Made by a program: the position numbers and the translations under genes
DNA from: Amycolatopsis mediterranei
GTDB taxonomy: Bacteria > Actinomycetota > Actinomycetes > Mycobacteriales > Pseudonocardiaceae
Length of the DNA: 64,000 nucleotides
Direction: 5' to 3'
NCBI RefSeq assembly: GCF_026017845.1
Contig: NZ_CP100416.1
Location: forward strand, 9,236,334-9,300,333
The notes under the pieces: generated by a model
Databases searched by the model: none
The model's input: the letters and a program-made list of their open reading frames with translations, nothing else
Told to the model about the DNA's origin: nothing
Part shown: one piece after another, positions 59,968 to 64,000 of the stretch
Layout of the letters: each line of letters opens with the position of its first letter
Position numbering within the stretch: position 1 is the first letter of the stretch

Positions 59968-61116
59968 TCACGCGCGGCTGCGGCGCCGGTTGACCAGCAG
60001 CAGCAGCGCGCCGCCGCCGAGCAGCAGGCCGCCGATGCCGAACGGGACCGCGGCGTCGACACCGGTGTTGGCCAGCTCGCCGCCGCCGGAGGGGGCACCG
60101 CCGGGCGTGCTCGGCGCGGTGGTGACCGGGGTGGCGGGCGCCTCGGTCCAGCTCGCGGCCGCCTTCGCGGCTACCTCGGTCTTCTCCGAGTCGGCGACGA
60201 TCAGCGACTGCGCCGGGTGCTTCGCGTAGTTCTCCGCGACGAACAGGCGGCCGGTGTCCACCTCGCCGGTGGCCTTGAGCGAGAACGAGCCGTTGCCCGG
60301 CTTGGTGCCGGCCGGGACGTCGACGAACAGCTTGCTGCCGTCCTTGACGTCGGCGGCCTTCAGCTCCTTGCCGTCGGCGTCGGTGATCTTGACGCCGTCG
60401 GGCAGGTCGGTGGTCAGCGACGTGACGACACCGTTCGTGGCGACCTGGAACGGGCCGATCCTGGTGCCGGCCTTGCCCTCCGTCTTCGGCCCCGCGATGT
60501 CCAGGCTCGGCTTCGGCTGCGCGCCGATGCCGGTGTTCTGGTCGCCGATCAGGTAGCTGTACAGCGCGGCGACGTCGGCGTTGGCCTCGGCGGGGTTGTC
60601 CTGGAGCAGCGGCCGCTTCAGGTCGAGGTTCACGCCGTCGCTGAAGTGCCACGCCGCGGCCTGCGTCCCGGTGATCGCCTCGAACTCGGAGAGACCGCCG
60701 TGGACCTTGACGCCCTGCTTGGCGAGTTCGGCTTCGACCGCGTCCAGCCCGAGAGCCGGGTAGCCGTGGTGCAGCACCCAGTTGATCTTGGCGCTGTTCT
60801 TGTTGAACGGCGAGCCGGCGTCCGGGTACTTGTTCCAGGGCGTCTCGAGCATGTCGACGTCCTCGCGGACGTTCGTACCGAACTCCACGCAGTAGAGCTT
60901 GAGCGACTTGCCGTCCGACAGGTTGAAGTTGAACAGCTTGGCGTAGGGGGTTCCCTGGTCGGTGTTGACCTGGTAGGCCTGCGTGCTCTTGGCATCGTCG
61001 ACCCGGCCGCGCGCGGCGCCGTCGTCCGCGAGGGCGGAGGGGGCGCTGACCATGACCGCGGCGGTCGCGGCGAGCACTGCGATCCCGCCACGCACGAAAG
61101 CTGACCTGACCTGCAT
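59968..61116 (-). CDS. Thioester (TQxA) surface adhesin with LAxTG anchor
   Basis: 382 residues from ATG 61116 with GGAGA close upstream. Signal peptide (AFVRGGIAVLAATAAVMVSA). Thioester domain with C76 in LKLYCVEFG and T151-Q152-A-A in ITGTQAAAWHFSDG, the residues that form the intramolecular Cys-Gln thioester used to bond to host or matrix amines. Ig-like domain about 210-320. C-terminal LANTG at 348-352 followed by a hydrophobic helix and NRRRSRA, a LAxTG class E sortase signal. The only sortase in the window is class F, so anchoring probably uses an enzyme encoded elsewhere. Confidence 0.92.
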   Translation of the reverse strand: MQVRSAFVRGGIAVLAATAAVMVSAPSALADDGAARGRVDDAKSTQAYQVNTDQGTPYAKLFNFNLSDGKSLKLYCVEFGTNVREDVDMLETPWNKYPDAGSPFNKNSAKINWVLHHGYPALGLDAVEAELAKQGVKVHGGLSEFEAITGTQAAAWHFSDGVNLDLKRPLLQDNPAEANADVAALYSYLIGDQNTGIGAQPKPSLDIAGPKTEGKAGTRIGPFQVATNGVVTSLTTDLPDGVKITDADGKELKAADVKDGSKLFVDVPAGTKPGNGSFSLKATGEVDTGRLFVAENYAKHPAQSLIVADSEKTEVAAKAAASWTEAPATPVTTAPSTPGGAPSGGGELANTGVDAAVPFGIGGLLLGGGALLLLVNRRRSRA

Positions 61117-61310
61117 AAATCTCCTATCCGAGCCCGAACCACGCCGTTTGGGCCGCGTGAGATCACCAACCCCGACCACGGCGGCCACCGATTCGGGTGA
61201 GTGATCACCCGGTCAAGCGAATGGCAGCATACACAGACCTCACAGAGGGCTACGCACGGCGCCCCCATAAACACCATTCACTTCGAGAATCCCCTGAATG
61301 GGGCGCGAAT

Positions 61311-62135
61311 TCAGGCGCCGAAATACCCGCCGAACAGGATTTCGGCGATCTTCGTGGTGGTCTCCTTGCCGACCTCGTCGCCGTCGGAGATCACCCGGGT
61401 GTCGTTCATCAAGGCCAGGGTGTACCGCTCGCCCGGCCCCGCGAAACCGACGGAGTTCATGATCCAGGAACCGTCGTCGTTGTCGTCCGACCAGCCGTTC
61501 TTGTTGCCGGGCCGGGCGGCCGGTCCGGCGCCCCAGACGCCCCACTGCTGGTTGGCGTCCACCGTGCGCAGTTCCCCGACGAGGTGGTCGCGGAGCCGGG
61601 CGGGCAGGGCCAGGACGTATTCGATCAGCCGGTCCAGGTCGTCCGCCGTGGTGCGGATCCAGCCCCAGTGGTGCGGGTGGTGATCGCTGAACCGCATGTC
61701 GATCATTCCGTATGCCGGAAATCGCCGCGCGAACTCGGCTTCGCCGCCGAAACGGGTCCACAGCGCGTGGGCGGCGGCGTCGTCACTGGAATGGAGCATC
61801 CGGTGCATCAAGTCGCGGTCTGCGGCGGTCAGCTTGATCGCGCCGGAGTCCTCCCGCAGCAGCAGGTCGACGGCCATGGCCAGCTTCGGCGTCGAGCAGG
61901 CCCAGATCAGCGTGCCGGCGGCCGGGCTGCGGTGGACGGCGCCGGTCCAGCGGTCCCGGAGCACGATCCCGGTCACCCCGGGCCGGCTGTCGGCGTAGGC
62001 CTGCGCCCGCGCGATCCGCGCCCGCAGGTCCGGGCCGAAGGGGTCGCCGCCCCGCGGGCCACCGCCCCCACCGGCGGCCGGCGACGGCGCCAGCGCGAAG
62101 GCCGCCAGCAGCGCGGTGAGCAGGAGCTTGCCCAT
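61311..62135 (-). CDS. Secreted class A beta-lactamase-like serine hydrolase
   Basis: 274 residues from ATG 62135 with GGGAG upstream. Signal peptide (LLLTALLAAFALAPSPAAG). Active-site S81-T-P-K84 in WACSTPKLAMAVDLLL; SDD (117-119) at the SDN position; KNG in GNKNGWSDDN at the KTG position. The deviations (SDD, KNG) place it outside the typical resistance enzymes; it may be a DD-peptidase-like or low-activity lactamase. Extracytoplasmic. Confidence 0.85.
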   Translation of the reverse strand: MGKLLLTALLAAFALAPSPAAGGGGGPRGGDPFGPDLRARIARAQAYADSRPGVTGIVLRDRWTGAVHRSPAAGTLIWACSTPKLAMAVDLLLREDSGAIKLTAADRDLMHRMLHSSDDAAAHALWTRFGGEAEFARRFPAYGMIDMRFSDHHPHHWGWIRTTADDLDRLIEYVLALPARLRDHLVGELRTVDANQQWGVWGAGPAARPGNKNGWSDDNDDGSWIMNSVGFAGPGERYTLALMNDTRVISDGDEVGKETTTKIAEILFGGYFGA

Positions 62136-62247
62136 GGAGTCTCCCGGGTGGAGGCGAGCGGAGTGGTTCCGCCCTGAAGACTCGCACGGACGACGGGGTG
62201 CCGCGAGCGTCGCCGCCCGCAACACCCCGCCCGGTGCGTAGGCGCCG

Positions 62248-63777
62248 CTACGGGTTGACGCTCAGGAGGTGGGCCCGGAAGCCCTCGCCGTAGGTCTTGG
62301 TGGGCGTGCCGGTGTAGTCCTCGATCAGCACGTTGCCGCCGCTGCAGCCCCACGGGTTCCACGTCCAGGCCGTGTAGCCGAGGTTGTGCGCGTCCAGCCA
62401 GGCCAGCACCTGGTCGATGTAGTCGTGCCCGCAGCTGTTCTGGCCGATTTCCCCGGCCTGCACCGGGACCTGGGCCGCGACCGGCCCGATCTGGCTGTCC
62501 CAGCAGGACACCGTGACGCAGGCGTTGAAGTTGTAGGAGTGCCAGGACGCCATCAGGTTGCCCGCCGGGTCGGCGGGCCGGTAGGTCAGCCACTGCGTGA
62601 GGTCGTTGGTCCAGGTGAGGCCGGCCGTCATGATCACGTTCTTGGCGCCGGTCGCGCGGACCGCGTCCACCAGCTCCTGCATCCCGGCGACGGGGTAGCC
62701 GATCCCCGTGCAGGTGCCACCGTCGCGCAGGCACTTCCACTCGGCGGCCGCGTCGGACCAGCCGCCGGCGGCGTCCGGGTAGGGCTCGTTGAACAGGTCG
62801 AAGACCACGGCGTCGTCGCCCTTGAACGCGGTCGCCACCTGGGTCCAGAACGCCGGCGCGTACTGCCGGTCGGGCATCGGCTTCTGGCAGGTCGCGTTCA
62901 CGTCGGTGCAGGCGGAGGAGTTCCCGGTGTACTGGCCGTGCGTCCAGTGCAGGTCCAGGATCGGGTTGATCCCGTTGGCCTCCAGCAGTTTCGCGTAGTC
63001 CTTGACGGCCTGCTGGTAGGGGGCGCCGCTGGGCGAGCCGGACAGGCCGAGCCAGCAGTCCTCGTTGAGCGGGATCCGCACCGCGTGGATGTTCCACGCC
63101 TTCATCGCGTCGACCGACGCCTGGTCGACCGGGCCGCTGTCCCACATGCCCTTGCCCTGCACGCAGGCGAACTCGCCGCTGGAGCGGTTGACGCCGAGCA
63201 GCCGGTAGGTCTTCCCGGCGGCGGTGAGCAGCTTGTTGCCCGAAACGTGCAACGCGGGCGCCGGGCCCGGCGGTGGCGTGCTGGTCGTGGTCGTGGGGGG
63301 CGTCGTCGGGAGCGTGCTGGGCGTCGTGGCCGTGGTCGGCGGCGTTCCGGTGCACGCGGCGCCGTTGACCGCGAAGTCGGTCGGCGTGGTGTTGGTGCCG
63401 CTGTAGGAGAAGTTCGCGCCGGTGTTGACCGAACCGCCGGCCGGGATGGCGCTGTTCCAGCTCGCGTTGGTCACGGTGACCCGCTTGCCGGACTGCGTCC
63501 AGGTGCCCATCCAGCCCTGCTGGAGGGTCTGGTTCCCGGCGTAGGAGTAGGTCAGCGTCCAGCCGTCGACCGCCGCGGAGCCGACGTTGGCGATCCCGAC
63601 GGTGAGGCTGAAACCGCTTCCCCAGTCGTTGGCCGAGTACGTGACGCGGCAGGCGAACGCGGCGCTCGTCTCACGCGCGGACGACACCGCGGTCGTCGAC
63701 GTCACGACCACCCCGGCCGCGACCGCGAGCCCCGCAACCGCAAGCAAGGCAGGACGTTTTCCGGCTCTTCCCCACAT
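62248..63777 (-). CDS. Secreted CBM2-GH5 cellulase
   Basis: 509 residues from ATG 63777 with AGGGAG 6 nt upstream. Signal peptide (LLAVAGLAVAAGVVVTSTTA). CBM2 (about 40-140, CRVTYSANDWGSGFSLTVGI, ending NGAAC), Thr/Pro linker, then a GH5 catalytic domain: LLGVNRSSGEFACVQGKGMW, acid/base E331 in DLFNEPYPD and nucleophile E443 in QAGEIGQNS. It cuts internal beta-1,4-glucan links outside the cell. A CebR-type box lies at 63812-63829. Oligosaccharide products could enter through the ABC operon at 45.8-48.8 kb. Confidence 0.94.
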   Translation of the reverse strand: MWGRAGKRPALLAVAGLAVAAGVVVTSTTAVSSARETSAAFACRVTYSANDWGSGFSLTVGIANVGSAAVDGWTLTYSYAGNQTLQQGWMGTWTQSGKRVTVTNASWNSAIPAGGSVNTGANFSYSGTNTTPTDFAVNGAACTGTPPTTATTPSTLPTTPPTTTTSTPPPGPAPALHVSGNKLLTAAGKTYRLLGVNRSSGEFACVQGKGMWDSGPVDQASVDAMKAWNIHAVRIPLNEDCWLGLSGSPSGAPYQQAVKDYAKLLEANGINPILDLHWTHGQYTGNSSACTDVNATCQKPMPDRQYAPAFWTQVATAFKGDDAVVFDLFNEPYPDAAGGWSDAAAEWKCLRDGGTCTGIGYPVAGMQELVDAVRATGAKNVIMTAGLTWTNDLTQWLTYRPADPAGNLMASWHSYNFNACVTVSCWDSQIGPVAAQVPVQAGEIGQNSCGHDYIDQVLAWLDAHNLGYTAWTWNPWGCSGGNVLIEDYTGTPTKTYGEGFRAHLLSVNP

Positions 63778-63811
63778 CGGCACTCCCTTGTGCACACTGG
63801 CGGCGGAAGCT

Positions 63812-63829
63812 TCTGGGAGCGTTCCCAGA
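63812..63829. promoter_or_regulatory. CebR-type operator upstream of the cellulase
   Basis: TCTGGGAGCGTTCCCAGA is an 18-bp near-perfect palindrome containing TGGGAGCGTTCCCA, one base from the CebR box TGGGAGCGCTCCCA. It is 35 nt upstream of the cellulase ATG. CebR, a LacI-family cellobiose sensor, represses cellulases in streptomycetes. Confidence 0.8.
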
Positions 63830-64000
63830 GGCCGTCCTCACCGTCGCTTCCCGGCCCCGGGTTGTCAATCTCCGCCGTCGATAAAGCGGCCGATTCAGGC
63901 GAACAGCGTCCGGCGCGTTCGCCCATCGCACGTAGCCCTCTCGCCCGGCCGGAGTCCGCGCCCCCGGCGGCTACGGCCGCAACGGACGGTAGCCGCCGGG

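Overview
The window is high-GC DNA with dense, often overlapping genes, frequent GTG/TTG starts and strong third-position GC. Its content points to a mycelial actinomycete of the Pseudonocardiales, most likely Amycolatopsis or a close relative (inference). Supporting markers are mycothiol conjugate amidase, a DUF4307 protein, WXG100/EspC-type secretion substrates, SARP-family giant regulators, DasR- and CebR-like operators, and class F sortase/thioester surface proteins. No tRNA, rRNA, CRISPR array, prophage or transposase was seen.

Layout. 1-2.5 kb: start of a thioredoxin-fold DUF255 protein and a frameshifted secreted ricin-lectin gene flanked by an exact 25-bp direct repeat. 2.5-6.4 kb: bacterial RNA repair pair hen1-pnkp. 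6.4-11.7 kb: housekeeping block (mca, DUF4307, greA, MBL hydrolase, AsnC regulator divergent from 4-hydroxyphenylpyruvate dioxygenase). 11.7-17.7 kb: a type VII-secreted polymorphic toxin locus (YbaB-like, EspC-like, 1182-residue toxin, two immunity-type genes). 17.7-28.3 kb: amino-acid and sulfur metabolism (threonine ammonia-lyase, cystathionine gamma-synthase, cystathionine beta-synthase), a thiolase, Pro/Gly/Gln-rich membrane proteins and a Bax-inhibitor-1 protein. 28.6-33 kb: thioester-like surface protein with class F sortase, then a two-domain acyl-CoA reductase. 33-35.8 kb: DivIVA-like coiled-coil protein converging on an amidase across a 30-bp repeat. 35.9-44.4 kb: regulatory island with an orphan NarL-like regulator, a WXG100-like pair and two tandem SARP-ATPase-TPR regulators separated by an inverted-repeat array. 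44.4-50.7 kb: oligosaccharide ABC operon with GH1 beta-glucosidase led by a second NarL-like regulator, divergent from a NagZ-like GH3 lipoprotein. 51-57 kb: aldo/keto reductase, small proteins, a DHA2 exporter with divergent double AsnC regulator, and GH19 chitinase under a DasR-type site. 57-64 kb: type II thioesterase, secreted intradiol dioxygenase-CBM, AraC regulator, canonical thioester adhesin, class A beta-lactamase-like hydrolase, and CBM2-GH5 cellulase under a CebR-type site.

How the genes work together. The right half looks like a polymer-degradation programme: chitinase, NagZ-like hexosaminidase, cellulase, beta-glucoside importer and beta-glucosidase, and a dioxygenase with a CBM of a type known to bind lignin or polysaccharide. 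It carries recognisable DasR and CebR operator sequences. The uptake operon lacks a local LacI-type regulator and is instead headed by a NarL-like gene whose promoter shares an operator with a paralogue 13 kb away.

Most novel-looking features: the shared operator of the two NarL-like paralogues with spacing differing by one helical turn; the inverted iteron-like array between two SARP genes; the toxin with a possible self-processing module; the thioester protein that has lost its Gln and LPxTG but sits beside a sortase; and two 5-prime RNA hairpin arrangements (greA leader, MBL Shine-Dalgarno). All functional calls come from reading the sequence and family knowledge; no database search was run.
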